A DNA stretch of 64,000 nt from Saccharum officinarum (Eukaryota > Streptophyta > Magnoliopsida > Poales > Poaceae), in NCBI GenBank assembly GCA_020631735.1, contig CM036168.1, forward strand, positions 101,576,036 to 101,640,035, read 5' to 3'. A model generated the notes under the pieces. It saw only the letters and a list, made by a program, of their open reading frames with translations, was not told the DNA's origin and did not search any database. Position numbers and translations under genes: made by a program. Positions 44,115-56,579 of the stretch are shown piece after piece (position 1 is the stretch's first letter; each line of letters begins with the position of its first letter).

Positions 44115-44243
44115 GGAGCTGTTCGGCTGGAATTATAAGCCGGCTGAAAAATACTGTTGGCTGATTTTTTGTGAGAGAAAAATACTGTTCCGGCTGAAAA
44201 AACAAGCTGAATAAGACGGATTATAAGCCAGATGAACAAGGCC
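44115..44243. mobile_element. Small MITE, CTGTTCGGCT family, ATA duplication
   Basis: A 129-base element begins GGAGCTGTTCGGCTGG and ends CAGATGAACAAGGCC, with ATA on both sides (44112-44114, 44244-44246). The middle has GTGAGAGAAAAATACTGTT. Same family as 31585-31712. Confidence 0.88.
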
Positions 44244-44448
44244 ATAATCTGCACGCGTGTAGTAAAAAACGTCACTTTGAATGAAGCAGCGAGCAAACGG
44301 CCAAGGATGCCTAGGCATAGACATGAGCTCCGGCCCTAAAAGCCCTAGCCCAGCCCGATTTGAGCCCACTAGGGATGCTCGTGGAGTCCTATGGGGAGGC
44401 TTGGGCAACAGCTTGCATTTGTTAGCCAAATGAAAAGAGCCGATCTAA

Positions 44449-44775
44449 GGGTGTTTGGATCGGCTACTTATTAGTCGAGGCTAAAATTAACTTAAGTTTT
44501 TTTTGTTAGTTTATTCTACGATTAGACAGGGACTCGATCGACAAATTCTCGAGATTGACGAAGTCAGCACAAACGTCTCTATAATCTGAATTGCTACTGA
44601 GGTCTTGTAACCACTAGGCTACAAGCCCTTTTGCCATTGACTAGTTAGTTGGTTGGTTAATAATTAGTTGGCGATTTTGCTAAAAATGGGTGGCCCACAT
44701 ATTAACATGCTGTTTGGATAGGCTACGACTTACAATTAGCTGGTGAACAATTAGCGTATGCACCCAAACATGCCC
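44449..44775. mobile_element. Probable MITE with GGGTGTTTGGAT ends
   Basis: It starts GGGTGTTTGGATCGGCTA after TAA and ends CACCCAAACATGCCC before TAG. An internal copy of GTTTGGATAGGCTA (44712) suggests an older nested or duplicated end. Confidence 0.6.
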
Positions 44776-45839
44776 TAGGTCTAGTGCAAAATTAGTTTTC
44801 TATTAAAATGTAAAAATCACACTGGTTGCCCAACTATGGTCTAAATTGGACACCTGATACTCCCTCTATTCATAAAAGAATGCAATTCTTGTTATTCGAA
44901 AAGTCAAATAGTCTAAACTTTGACTAAATAAATTTATATAAAAAGTACAAATACTCAGCGTGGCTATTTTTTTTAAAAAAAAGTTGTTGAGGTGGTTACT
45001 ATGTTGAACTCCTTAAAACAATTTAGATAGACAATTAGAATGGTTGCGGACGATCCATTATTAACTACTCGTACTAAATAACAAATATATGCTCATACTA
45101 GCCCGGTACAATATCGCCCTTGAGAAAAGACTTTGACTCGAAGGTTAGAAGAAGATTCACCAGGGATTTCTGTTGCTGGATCAATTTCACCTTATCCGGT
45201 CAAAGCAGTTGGAAAGCATTAGCATCTCTATAAGAAGCTTTTGTTGACAAGTTGAGGTGAATTGCGCTTTTTTCCAGCTTTTCCTTTCTATCCTCATTTC
45301 CCAGCTCCCACATGTGCTTACGGCCAAAAGTGCAGGGCCTAATCGGTAAGTTTCCTAACAGCCAAAGGAGAGAATAAAACACAGACGCTGTCTCTCCTCA
45401 GCTTCAGATTTGTCCTACTAGGCTACTACTAGCCTGGCAAAGAAACAACAAACAGCCAGGATAAGGATTACTGAAGCGCTTGCTAAACCACAGGACCGAC
45501 CAATAGGAGGTTAGCAGCTTTGATTATGGCGCTCTAGGCACATGACAGGAGACCGGAGTTGTCGCCTTCTCGAGCTTAGAAACGTTAAAAAACCTTGGTC
45601 TTTTGTTCGCTTTTGCTCCCGCACTACCTTGGTCGATCGATCACAATAGTCGCCACGCATGTGCGTGATGCGCCTGCCTGAATCCAAGTGAATCTGTTCC
45701 TTTGTTTTGTCTAAGACTTCGGTGCCCTTGTCTGATAACTAGATTAAAGAAAACTGAAATGGGGCACTGTTTGTGTTTGTGTCGCTGGCTTCTCGAAAAT
45801 AACTGAGAGGACTCCGAGGAGCTTAGGTAAGGCGACTAA
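44776..45839. other. Intergenic, no supported gene
   Basis: AT-rich sequence. 44865-44900 (ACTCCCTCTATTCATAAAAGAATGCAA) looks like one end of an old Stowaway-type element. Nothing coding is supported. Confidence 0.45.
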
Positions 45840-46032
45840 GGGCCTGTTTTATATTAGTCACTGAAATGCTAAACACCTCCATTAAAGTTTAGCGGCTTTA
45901 GTAACCAAGGGGTAGCTAAAAGTGACTAAAATGTATATGAGACAAATGATTGAGTGGGTGGAACCAAACATGGGTCACTAAACTTTAGATGAGTCACTAA
46001 ACTTAACTTTAGTGGATAGAACAAACATGGCC
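45840..46032. mobile_element. Tourist-like MITE, TAA duplication
   Basis: A 193-base element begins GGGCCTGTTTTATATTAGTCACT and ends AGTGGATAGAACAAACATGGCC, with perfect TAA at 45837-45839 and 46033-46035. AGTCACTAAA words recur inside in both orientations. Confidence 0.9.
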
Positions 46033-47900
46033 TAAGGCTATGTCTGGATGGTCTAATTGTTCCAAACACGCCCTGTGGCAGAAGGATTTAGAATATGGCC
46101 GGTGCTAGATCTCTGCTGAGGTCTTGAGGACCTGAGATACTACTGCATTCTGTCGAGCCGTGCTGTTTCACATTCTGTCGTCTTCATTCTGTACTTGATC
46201 ACATCGTTCTCGCCGAGATAATGGGTTAATTAGTCTCAAAAAGGCCAACGCGGTTTTCTCCGTCCCCCTTGCGCTCAGCGCTAGCGGCGTGCCTTGACGA
46301 TTGTTCACCTGAGAGCGCCTTTTTTAGGACATGCAGCGATATATAGGAGTAGTAGCAATCACTGTAGTTCTGTCACCTCAGTTGTACTCAAGCAAGCCGT
46401 GATTGCCTACAAAACTAGTCCCGCATTCAAACGGAAGCCAGAGGCAAGCAGGAAGAAAGGCGGGGTTGATCTGGGTGGCATGGGGATTTTTTCAGTTCTG
46501 ATGAAGATGACTCCCCTCGTTGCCACATTTTCCACAGCGCCTTTCCGCCTCGCCATTTCCCGCAAAAAGGCAGGCACTCGGCAAGGTCTCGGGCGGCATC
46601 AGCCAGACTGCCAGAGGCCGGAGGCGCTGATCGGAGGCGAGGACGGGGCCGGAGCGACGAGCACGAGAAAATGCAGCGTTCATGATTGCGGTAACATGCG
46701 AAGCCATTCGCCCCGCTCGGCTTTCCCGATCCCCGAGCTCGACCACGGGGCACGGTCACGGTGGCGCCGCGCGCGGGCGTGGACGGATCCGATCGATCCC
46801 CCTCGAGATCCCGTGGCGTCGCGCGTAGCGTAGCGTAGCTGCGAGCTGCCCTGCCCCTGGCCCTGCACACCGCAAAGCGGCAGCAGACGGAAGAAAAGAT
46901 CCGCGTTCTTGGTCCTGACGACGGAGCGCGGGCGCTTTACCAAAATTAGAGCTCGGCGATCGGTTTGGGCGATCCGCGCCCTCGCCTCCTGTAAAGGCAA
47001 AGCTCATCGCATCGCATCGCTGTTCTTTTCCGCTTGCGCTCAGACAGACGCGCGCTTACTTCCATGCTCCCGGCGCGGATCCCTAGTACGTGGCGAGGGG
47101 AGGGAGGAGGAAGCATCACAAAGCGACGCTTTGGCGTGATTGGTGCTAGCGTTGCGTTGCTATAGCATCACGTTACGTTTTGTTCTCGCAACGGCCCTGT
47201 TTGCTTCGCTAAAATTTAGTTTATTCTAATTTGGTGGGATAGAAAAAATACTATTCATTACTATTCAATCGTTGAAAAGCGTTTGACGTGAATATGTACA
47301 AGGTGGGGTAGAGGGCAAGAGGGCGTATAGGCCTATAGATAGGTATAGGGACATGTCCTCGTGGCCTGCATTGCATAGGCCTAAAGTGATTTGGAAGGAG
47401 TCCGTGTAGTTTTTTTCTTGGTAATTTGTGTCTCATTTTTCAGTCAAATAATATAAGTTTGATCAAATTTGTAAAAAAAATAGGGACTTGCTATATCTCA
47501 CTCGCCTGGGATTTAGGAAAATTCCCAGGCGACAACTACAGCCATCAGATCTTCATCCAACGCTCAGGTTCTATCCTAGTTGTATCTGTACGCCAGCTTT
47601 CATAACGGGTCCGAAAATACCCATCACTACACTGCTATCTCTTAATGGGCCCGCCAAAAATAAACCCGTTAACCAGGTCAATCTGTACGCACTAGTTTCT
47701 GTTCACAAAGAGACGAAACGGGTCCACAACCAAATCCAAAACATATATATAGTCCTTAACGGGTCCAAAAAAAACCCAGTAAGCTTCCTAGAGGTGTACC
47801 ACATGAATAAACATGGGCCTATTTCTTCACATTGAATTGGACTTTACATAGTGAGCCAAAAACATAGAAATTTGTCCTACCTAAACTCCTGCTACAAGAA
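46033..47900. other. Intergenic; GC-rich island 46.4-47.1 kb
   Basis: Overlapping frames on both strands in the GC-rich island (for example 46294-46833) match no family I know. 47193-47280 starts like a MITE (GGCCCTGTTTGCTTCGC) but lacks a right end. 47500-47535 has an inverted pair TCGCCTGGGA / TCCCAGGCGA. Confidence 0.4.
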
Positions 47901-47983
47901 AGAAATAGATCAAGTGGAATTACATTGAGAAAGCAATAACTCGCATTTTAGCCGAAAAGCATGGCCATGGTGGCCGCCGCCTC

Positions 47984-50900
47984 CTTGCTCATTTGCTCTT
48001 GGCCTTGGTCTCCTGTTGCCCCATGAACAACACGTCGGTGTTGGCATCGCCATAGAAGAGGCACATGTGCTGCTGGAACCCTGCTTGCGCAACATCTCCG
48101 ACAAATATAAGCATTTATATGATTTTGAGGATAGATTAAACCAGATGGTAAATGATTATGCTGCACCTCAATCACACAATTAACACCTGTCTTTTCTTAT
48201 AACCCAGGCTATAAATGGCAGGCATCAAGCCATCCATTAAATGGTGAGGGAGGGGTGCATAAATTAGGAAAAATGCATACATTTGTGGCAAACTTTAAAT
48301 GTTAGGAATGAATACATTTGTGAACACAGAGAGTAGTAAATTACAGAATCATTTCATTTGGGGCCTGACTAGGAAGGTGGGATTTCAATCACACTAGGAT
48401 TTTATCCAAATCTGAAGTGAAGTCCTAAAATTAGTGTCAGGAGCAACTTCCCTAATTCAGACACCCCCTGAGAGGTATGTCCCTCTCTGTATATATAGAT
48501 ATCATATATCAATGCCCAGCAGGCCATTGATATTCATTTTGATGGAGCAACTCACGAATTACCGACTGCGCTTCTGTTGTCTAGACACATAAAAAGGTTA
48601 TTGGTGGACGCCTAACCTACCCTGTAGCTTCTCTATCATCTACTCTAACACCATTTCTGTCATCCCTGATCCAAAAGAGAAATGAGTTTTTTATTCTCAG
48701 CCACCAGAAATTACACATTACACATATAGAAATTGCATCTAATGAAACCTGCAATTTTAGCATAAAATGTGTGCAATAATCGTCAGATAAAACAGAAACA
48801 CACTTCTCTATAAATACAAACTCTAGCTCATGAATAAGGAGTCTGCTAGTACAATTGAAGTGTACCATTACTTATAGTGATAATAAACACGAGTTCTTAG
48901 ATAAGGAGCTTAACGGTGCATAGTTTACCAAAGGGCACCACAAGGTGCTGGGACATCCATAGTTGTGAATCTGCTCCACTGGCCAGCTTGTCCTTTACCT
49001 ACCCTCAGAATGTTCTGCATAACAAAAGAGAAAGAGTCAAGTAGAGAGATGTCATTTTCTAAATCCAGTGGAGTTTGTTAATAGCACCATTTAAATGGGA
49101 TGTCCAAAAATTCAAGTGGATTTGTTGTGACACCATGCATCCACACGCAACACAAACTACAGCTCCCGATCCATTCACTAAAAAGGGCAATCCAACAAGT
49201 TGCCAATTTAACAAGTCACAATTAACAAAAGGAGTGTGCTTTAACAAGTGACAATTAACATACACAATCACATACTACAAGTGACAATTTTTCACTATAA
49301 AAAGACAAGAACAAAATAAGAGGTATGTGCTTCCACATATCACAAATAACAAAGGCTTGGGATGTGTTAGGACAAATGACAAGAAATAATTTTTTTTCTA
49401 TGCAAAAAACAAGGACAAAATATGAGGCGTGTGCTTCCATAAATCACAAATGACAAAGTTTTAGATGTGTTAGCACAAAAAACAAGAAATAATTTTTTTC
49501 TATGAAATGACAAGGACAAAATGTGGTGTGTGTGCTGGCACAAATCACAATAAACAAATGACAAGGATAAATATGTTTTGTGTGTGTTGGCACAAATTAC
49601 AAATGACAATTTTTTCCTATAGAAGGACAAAGACAAAATAGTTGTATGTACTTGTTTTTTAGTTCCTTTGTGTAAGTGTACAAGTTTTCCTTAAATATTG
49701 CATTTTAGATTAGTCTCTACCTTTTAAGTGGCATGGTGCTTGACTGTTAAGTGATAGCATAGCAAGTTTACCCTACCTTAGTTACTATTAACATACATGG
49801 GTGTTGCTACATGCTTTGTGAGAGGAGTTTCAGTATTATGTGATAATATAAAATATAAAATTTCTATGATTTTAGGAACTATTACCTTAATGTTCGTTGG
49901 CCCACAAACCCTTTTTTATTGTAGGAAAAAATCTACAATGTAAATGTCAATTATACTCATGAGGTAAATCAAAATTCCACATATTGCATATTATGACACC
50001 TACAGTTGCGGCACTATATACTTGCAATTTACAATATTACTGATTGCAACTAATGAACTTCGTGATTTATTTGTTTGTCTTTCATGAACACGAAAGTTTA
50101 GCAAAAACAGGAAACTACAAGTGCTATGGACAAGAACAACAAACAGATGGAACAAATGTGAGACTCAAAATTCATACCTTATTTATCAAAAATAAGTGGG
50201 CACTAACAAATAGGGAGATGAGCAGCAGTTACGATTCACGATTTATATTGGCCACGGTTAAGATGGTAAGCAGTCTAAGTGAGGTGCAATGCCACAATGA
50301 AGTGCCAATTACCGATGACAGACAACTCGAGCCCAATGGTGACAACCGGGATCCATCAATCACAATGGAGTGCTTGGTAAGCCTTTGGTACCTAGCCAAT
50401 CAATAAACTTGGAGTGAACATCATGTTTGGTTGCATAACATGAACTTTGAATCGTAGATACAAGAGAATTAACACAAATGCAAATATAAATTTTACAGAA
50501 TATATATAAACATATTCATAAAGGACATTTGTGAGTTGGGGGTGTCAATAACTCAATATACATGCATTAAAGAATCAATAATCTCCCTCTGCAAACAAGA
50601 GCAGGTAGTTGGCCTGCTAGATTTTTAAGTATATGCATTGTTTTAGCACAGATTATGTGCATATATGTTGTTGATGATCTTATTCAGAAGAGTACAAACA
50701 TAGATGTAGATCCTAGTTTAGTGCATTTGCAAGGAGTTTGACATCCAACAAATAAATTAATAAGTTTACTGGAAACTCAAAAGGACCTAGAAGCTCAATA
50801 TACTAGTGCGTTTAGCAACACAGTGTGGAACACAAAACTAAGCCAATATGTCCCTATGCATGTGCATAAGGACTTCAAGAACTTGATGACCAAACCTGCT

Positions 50901-53900
50901 CAGTTGCAGCAATTAGATGCCGCTACTAAAAAAACATAATAACCACATTAATTCAAATACTAACACAATTAGTGTCCAGTTGACAACATAGGCCTATAGG
51001 TTTGGTACCAAATGGACACCTCATTTTAGGATCTTTAACAATTTTCAAAGTAATCTTCATCATCAAACAATCTAAATGAAGGTATTCTAGGACTATTAAA
51101 TTAGGGAGTCTTTTTAGGACAAGGTTTTTCAATAGTTGGTTTTCCTGCTTAATCAAATGGAAAATGGTAAACAAAATTGAAACTTATAGGTGACAAGAAT
51201 GGATATTGCACTTGTTAAATATCATAATTGCAGTAATTCAAATGTGCAACTGTCTGCTAATAAATGTGTAATCTAGAAATAGAATACCATGAAATCCTAA
51301 ACAACCAATAACCAAATCCTGATTATAAATAATGAAGTTATTTATTAGCTTCCAAAGCATACTAGCTTCACCACCAGCAAACAACGGGAGATACTATGTG
51401 AACGACCAAATTTAAATTTAGGACAACAAACAGTTGCAAATAATTTAGATACTTTTTGGACAACAAATGTTGGTCCGACAATCAGGAGACACAAACAGAC
51501 TGTAATCTACTTTAAACCCTGCTTCAAGTACTTAGCTACTCAGGTAATTTGAAGCACCCTACATTACTTGTAACTACACCACATCACACACAAGTTCATA
51601 TTTAAGTTGGAAAAACTCAGTCAAAGCATACTTTATAATATAGCGCGAGTTTCTTCGATGGCTTCTGGGCTCTAAAAAGGATATAGAAATGAAAGGAATT
51701 AGTTCTGATGAATATAGAGTGTTCATCTTTGAGTTACAGAAGTTGCAGTCCACATGATAGCAAAAGAGCAGTCCACACACAAAAGACGACAGCAAAAGAA
51801 ATACTTGTATTGTAAACTCTGAGCTTTGAAGAAGAGGAGAAAAATGACAAAACATAACATAAAAGTTTCAGCTTGACAAAACCAGAATCTATCGCTGTGA
51901 AAATTACCTAAAACTGTAGAAAGGTCACTTGTCACCACCAAGAATAGTGTTGCTTAAACCAGCGAATGGGGACATGACCTGGAGCACAATCCTACAATTT
52001 GACAAGTTACATAGAGTTCAGAAACAATAGTGATGATGTGAAATAACCAAAGAGCTGTTATATATGTGAAATCAACCCCGAGCATGTTAAAGTAAAATGA
52101 GAGCACAATTAAAGATATCATATAGCTGTCAAAAATGGCATTCTTGACAAACCTTAATAACACACATTATTTCTAAGACACCTGTCTACCGATCAAGCAT
52201 AAACTAAATGTTGAGTTGAGGATTCTAATAAGCCAATATGATACATTTTTTTAGGAACGAGAAACAAATAGAACTATATAGCAGTTCTAGGTGGCTTTGA
52301 TAATAAGCATGAACTAAAAAATTATTTCAATATATCAAACTAAAGCATGGTTTATAAATATTAAAGAATTCATTAAGAATTATAGGACCAAGACAAGTAT
52401 CATTGTATTTATTTAATCTGCATAACATCTTCAATCATTCATCTTCTCAGTTCCACCTATGGCAATGTACAGTGGACATAAAAATGGCAAAGAGGACTCC
52501 AACTTAGCCAACTCACAAGTGCAAACAGTTTAGCTACTTCTTTTCACTTAATGATAAAGACTCACATTTTGGCCTTACAAAGTACAGTATCAACTACATC
52601 CCAAGTCTTTCCAGATAATCAAACTGAACATAAACAAACAACTTCTAATTATATAGATTATTTCGGTAAAAGAAAGAGAACAAAGACTCATAGAACGCAT
52701 AGTTGCTGTGAAACGGAAAGCACTCATTTAGTGCATATGTATGATGATATTATTAAGAAGACCACAAACACAGATGTAGATCCTAGTTTACTCCATTTGC
52801 AAGGAGTCAAAGGGCATCTAACAAACAAATTAACCTTTTCACTGGAAACTCAAAAGGACCTAGAAGGTCAATATACTAGTGTGTTTAGCAACAAAATATG
52901 TATTAACACAAATATATTTAACAATTTATAATTGTTTCTATAGTCAAACAAAGACAAAAATTTGATCTGTGTTCAAACAAATACAATTAACAAATGAAGG
53001 CAATATAATTTGTACGTCATACAATACAACATGTATATGATATAAAAATTTCGATTCATAGATGAGAAACTTGCACATTTGAATTATTGCAACTATTATT
53101 AATTGAAAATGCAATAATATTGTATATGTACTCGGTTTGCTTAAACTGAAAGCTGATAACTACGTATTTTAATGTTGTCTCCTATCAAAGCAATGGATAA
53201 TGCCTGACATTGTGTCAACCTCAATTATTTAATAGCCAATATCACTAACTAGGCATGCAATAACTAGCGCAGCTGCACAAGGATTCAAGATCAACTAGCA
53301 TAATCCAATGTCCAAATCTATATGGTAAAAAATAGTCTAGATCAACTAGCACTTGCATTTGCTAAAAAAACTAGCACTTGCATGCAGTCCAAAAATCGAC
53401 ATATAGATTACAGAAGGTATACAGATAAACTTATGAAGGTATACAGATTACACAAGGTGTTCAAATTTAGTTAAAGTTATGAAGCAAATGTGCAGCAACA
53501 GACCTTCACCCAGTAGAGTTTGAAATTCCACGGTCTTCTTTCTGCAGTCCCTGAGCCAAATAGTAACTCTGAGCTGTTATGCTGTTACAGGACCTAACAG
53601 AACAAGCATTAGAGAATGAACTACAGCAAACTTGGCAAATCGGAAACCTCAAATAGCTGGCTCTAAATGATCATTTCCAACAACAAATATTTGGTTTCAT
53701 AAAAAGCATAATAGTAGGAAAGACAAACTGACAACACCATCACCCACCATACCAGCAAATAGGTTCACTAACAATTACAGGTTCACAACTATACTCAGTC
53801 CGTCAGTAGTTCAGTACATGTCTATAGAGGGAGAAAAGACTTCTTTTCAAGTTCTAACATCCACTACTGTTAAGACAGGCTAACCTGGAAAGACCATATC

Positions 53901-55240
53901 TTCATATGGTGTATGATGGGCGAATCCCTCACCACACAAACGCAAAAACCCATTGCAATCAGGAGAGAAAAACACAAGATCTCGATTACCTTGCTATATC
54001 TGGATGCAGTAGCTCCATTGCCAATGGTACAGAACACCTGAACAAGAAGCAAAAAGCAGAAGATCAGTTAAGAAACAATTAATATTTAAGTCTCAGTACA
54101 CCATATAACACTGAAATAAAGTTATAGATGGTTCTCAAATTATTATGCAGTCACATATACACACACAATTACACCAAATTGTACTCCATTCCACAAGTTA
54201 TTACCTGAATTCTTTACAAAATAACTAAAATTTCCCAAGCATTTTACAGAATAGCAGACAATAAACCTGGATTCTTAACCTGATTACCTTTTATTCTCAT
54301 AAATAAACCTGATTAACTGAACCAGGCTCACCAATAAACAAACCAAAAATACAGGCTGTTGTGCATGCTACTCTATTTTGTTATACTGAACAAAACATGC
54401 AAGCTACTGCTCTAATCTAAAAACAGAGTGAACCAATGCAGTCCCAAAACTAAAATTAAAAAACAACCATTGCATCAAAATCAGACACTGTGTGTCTCAT
54501 ACAACCGCTGCAGACAATAAACAAAAGATATCAGAGCAAGACCCACCGGATTGCTTTCATTTCCAGTAGGACTATAATCAGACTCGCATCAAAATCACCT
54601 ACTGCATGTCTAATCCACACGAAAATCGCTGACAAAAAGACTCATCTACCCGCCAGCGCGCATCATCCAAACCCAATCTGCAGAAGAATCAACCAGTCAT
54701 CCCCAACCCAACGAAAATCAACAACACAAACCACCAAATCCCCCAAATTCGAGGCAAATCCGACGAAAAATCCCCAAATCCGAAGCCAATCCTTCTACAT
54801 CAAAATCGTGCGACAACCGTACCGCAAAAACACGAGGAGCGGCGTCATCGCAAACCCTACCGCGGTGACAAACCCATCACTACACCCCCAAACCTTTTGC
54901 CTGCTCGCGGACCAAAATCACCGGCGAAATAACCGTAAAATCACTTAGACGAGCACAAATCCAACAATAACCCCTATACCGCAAAACGCACTCAATCAGA
55001 AACCTACACAAATCCTACACGAATCCTACAAGAATACGCAGTAGAGAGACAAACCTGCCAAGGAGTCAGAGTCGGAGATGAAGGCAACGGAGATCTACCG
55101 CACGAGAACACGCAGACGCTGGGAAAAGGCCCTACGCGCGCGCCGCGATGGGGAGCGTCGTCGTCGCCTTCGCCGTCGACGAGGAGAGAGGAGATGAGGA
55201 GACGGGAGGAGGCGAAGCGAACGAGAGAAATGGGGAAAGT
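47984..55240 (-). CDS. Probable multi-exon gene of unknown function (exons only partly resolved)
   Basis: I do not recognise the protein. Support on the minus strand: a leader-like exon near 55.24-55.06 kb ending CCTTGGCAG before GTTTG, then a T-rich, GATTTGGG-rich first intron typical of plant 5' introns. A candidate exon is at 54036-53998 (VFCTIGNGATASRYSK, between CAG and GTAATC). Another is near 53590-53515 (SELLFGSGTAERRPWNFKLYW, before GTGAAG). A third is at 49014-48929 (NILRVGKGQAGQWSRFTTMDVPAPCGAL, between TTATGCAG and GTAAAC). A final exon near 48090-47984 reads QHMCLFYGDANTDVLFMGQQETKAKSK and a stop. Phases between these pieces do not all match, so exons are missing or wrong. The introns hold tandem repeats and transposon-like fragments. 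Confidence 0.35.
49270..49645. repeat. Tandem repeat of about 110 bases, three to four copies
   Basis: Units share GACAAGGACAAAATATGAGG(C)GTGTGCT, AAATCACAAATGACAA and AACAAGAAATAATTTTTTT, with indels between copies. AT-rich and non-coding; it lies inside the proposed intron of the minus-strand gene. Confidence 0.8.
50044..50405 (+). pseudogene. Unrecognised coding-like fragment
   Basis: A plus-strand open stretch of 120 codons (TDGTNVRLKIHTLFIKNKWALTNREMSSSYDS...) has amino-acid use unlike random AT-rich DNA. It ends in a stop and has no partner exon I can join. Together with the duplicated fragment at 50640 and 52720 it suggests an old inserted element. Confidence 0.25.
50640..50835 (+). 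repeat. Duplicated coding-like segment, copy 1
   Basis: About 190 bases reading DVDPSLVHLQGV, stop, then LLETQKDLEAQYTSAFSN, closely matching 52722-52915. Both copies look like worn coding sequence of an unknown, probably transposon-borne, protein. Copy 1 continues with WNTKLSQYVPMHVHKDFKNLMTKPAQLQQLDAATKK. Confidence 0.7.
52722..52915 (+). repeat. Duplicated coding-like segment, copy 2
   Basis: It reads DVDPSLLHLQGVKGHLTNKLTFSLETQKDLEGQYTSVFSNK in an open frame from 52551. Copy 1 at 50640-50835 has a stop in the same place where this copy reads through. No family recognised. Confidence 0.7.
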
Positions 55241-55429
55241 GACCACTCGAGTCGCAGGCGCACGTCCGGATTGGCATCCAAGGTGTAAAGACGGTTACCG
55301 AACGCGCACATCATTTTCGGATCGGACCCGACAGCGCACAGACCAGACAACGCGTAACAAACCCGTGAAGGCTCGTGCTCGCGCTCGCGTCGCCTCCGCG
55401 CGTGATGCGCGTCGCCTGGACGCAACAGA

Positions 55430-56305
55430 AAAAACCAGGCGACAAGACAATAGGAAATGTGAAAAAAATACTAACATTTACATTTACAGTGAATAATTAC
55501 AATAGGATTTTACTCTTTGTGAACGGAGGAGGTAGTTGTTGTTCTTCACTTCTTCAGTTGTGAACGTTGCTGGGCCTGCTGCTGCTGGTGAAGTGATACA
55601 GGACGGGAACTGCTGGATGCTGCTGCCGTTTCAGCGTCGCTAGCGGCAAGCTGGAGCCGCCTGCAGTCGAGCAGGCTCGCCAGTGCCCAGCCTCCCGTTT
55701 CCTCTCAACGACTTTTCACTTTTGTTTGCAATGAACGATATTTGGGACTACAGTACACCTCTAGGCTGCAGCAACGCAGGTTGTTACCGTGCTGAAAAAA
55801 AAACTTTTTTTTTACACGTGGAGTCTTTGGTTTCAATGGATGAGCGTTCGGTGAGGATTGGTGGTAATTGTTTTTTAACCATGCGCCTTAGCCTGCAATG
55901 GAAACAAACAAATTTTGTATGCTAATCTACAATTATCTAACCACGCTTAGATAGTTACTAGGTTTGACAGCAAAAAGCTCCAACCTCAACCGGCGACGCT
56001 TGCTCAAGCAGTGAGCTGACGATGACACCCACAAACGCTCATGTGCGCGTCCATGGTGGAAACCGCTCCCAAGCGCCAGGTAGTCTAGCGTTGGCGTTGT
56101 ACATTGCCTAAAAATTGAACTGTAAACACGTGGTTTTATAGGTTAGTCAACTGTAATCCCGTTCGACACGACGGTTTTCCCACGTCGAAAATCTGGGAAT
56201 CATGATCGCCAACTCCCAACCGCACAGGACAGCAGAAGTAACTGGATCATGATCGAACAGCTGGGAGCCTGCGTCGGACATGCTATTTGTTCATCTCGAC
56301 TGGTT
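55430..56305. other. Intergenic, nothing supported
   Basis: Upstream side of the proposed minus-strand gene. Short frames are present but none is convincing. Confidence 0.45.
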
Positions 56306-56559
56306 GGCTGTGTTTAGTTCAAAAAAAAAACACTGTGTAGAAAAAAGATTCCCCGTCACATCAAACTTGCGATATATGCATGGAGTACTAAATGTAGATG
56401 AAATAAAAAACTAATTGTACAACTTGGTTCTACTTTGCGAGACGAACGTTTTGAACCTAATTAGTCAACGTTTGGACACTATTTGCCAAATAAAGCCAAA
56501 ACGTGCTACAGTACTTTTTTTACACCTTTTTACACCTTTTTACACATCTAAACACACCC
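56306..56559 (-). mobile_element. MITE, GGSTGTGTTTAG family, copy 2 (GTT duplication)
   Basis: A 254-base element begins GGCTGTGTTTAG and ends CTAAACACACCC with GTT at 56303-56305 and 56560-56562. Reverse-complemented, it matches 37099-37351 with only about five differences. Confidence 0.93.
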
Positions 56560-56579
56560 GTTGAAGAAAAGAGACACCA

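Noticed and set aside
44520..44640. tRNA-like end (GGCTACAAGCCC with preceding GTAACCACTA)
   Set aside because: No cloverleaf can be drawn around it and the T-arm consensus is missing.
54490..54948. 152-codon plus-strand frame rich in Thr, Asn, Lys and Ser
   Set aside because: It reads the complement of a T-rich, probably intronic stretch; composition explains it.
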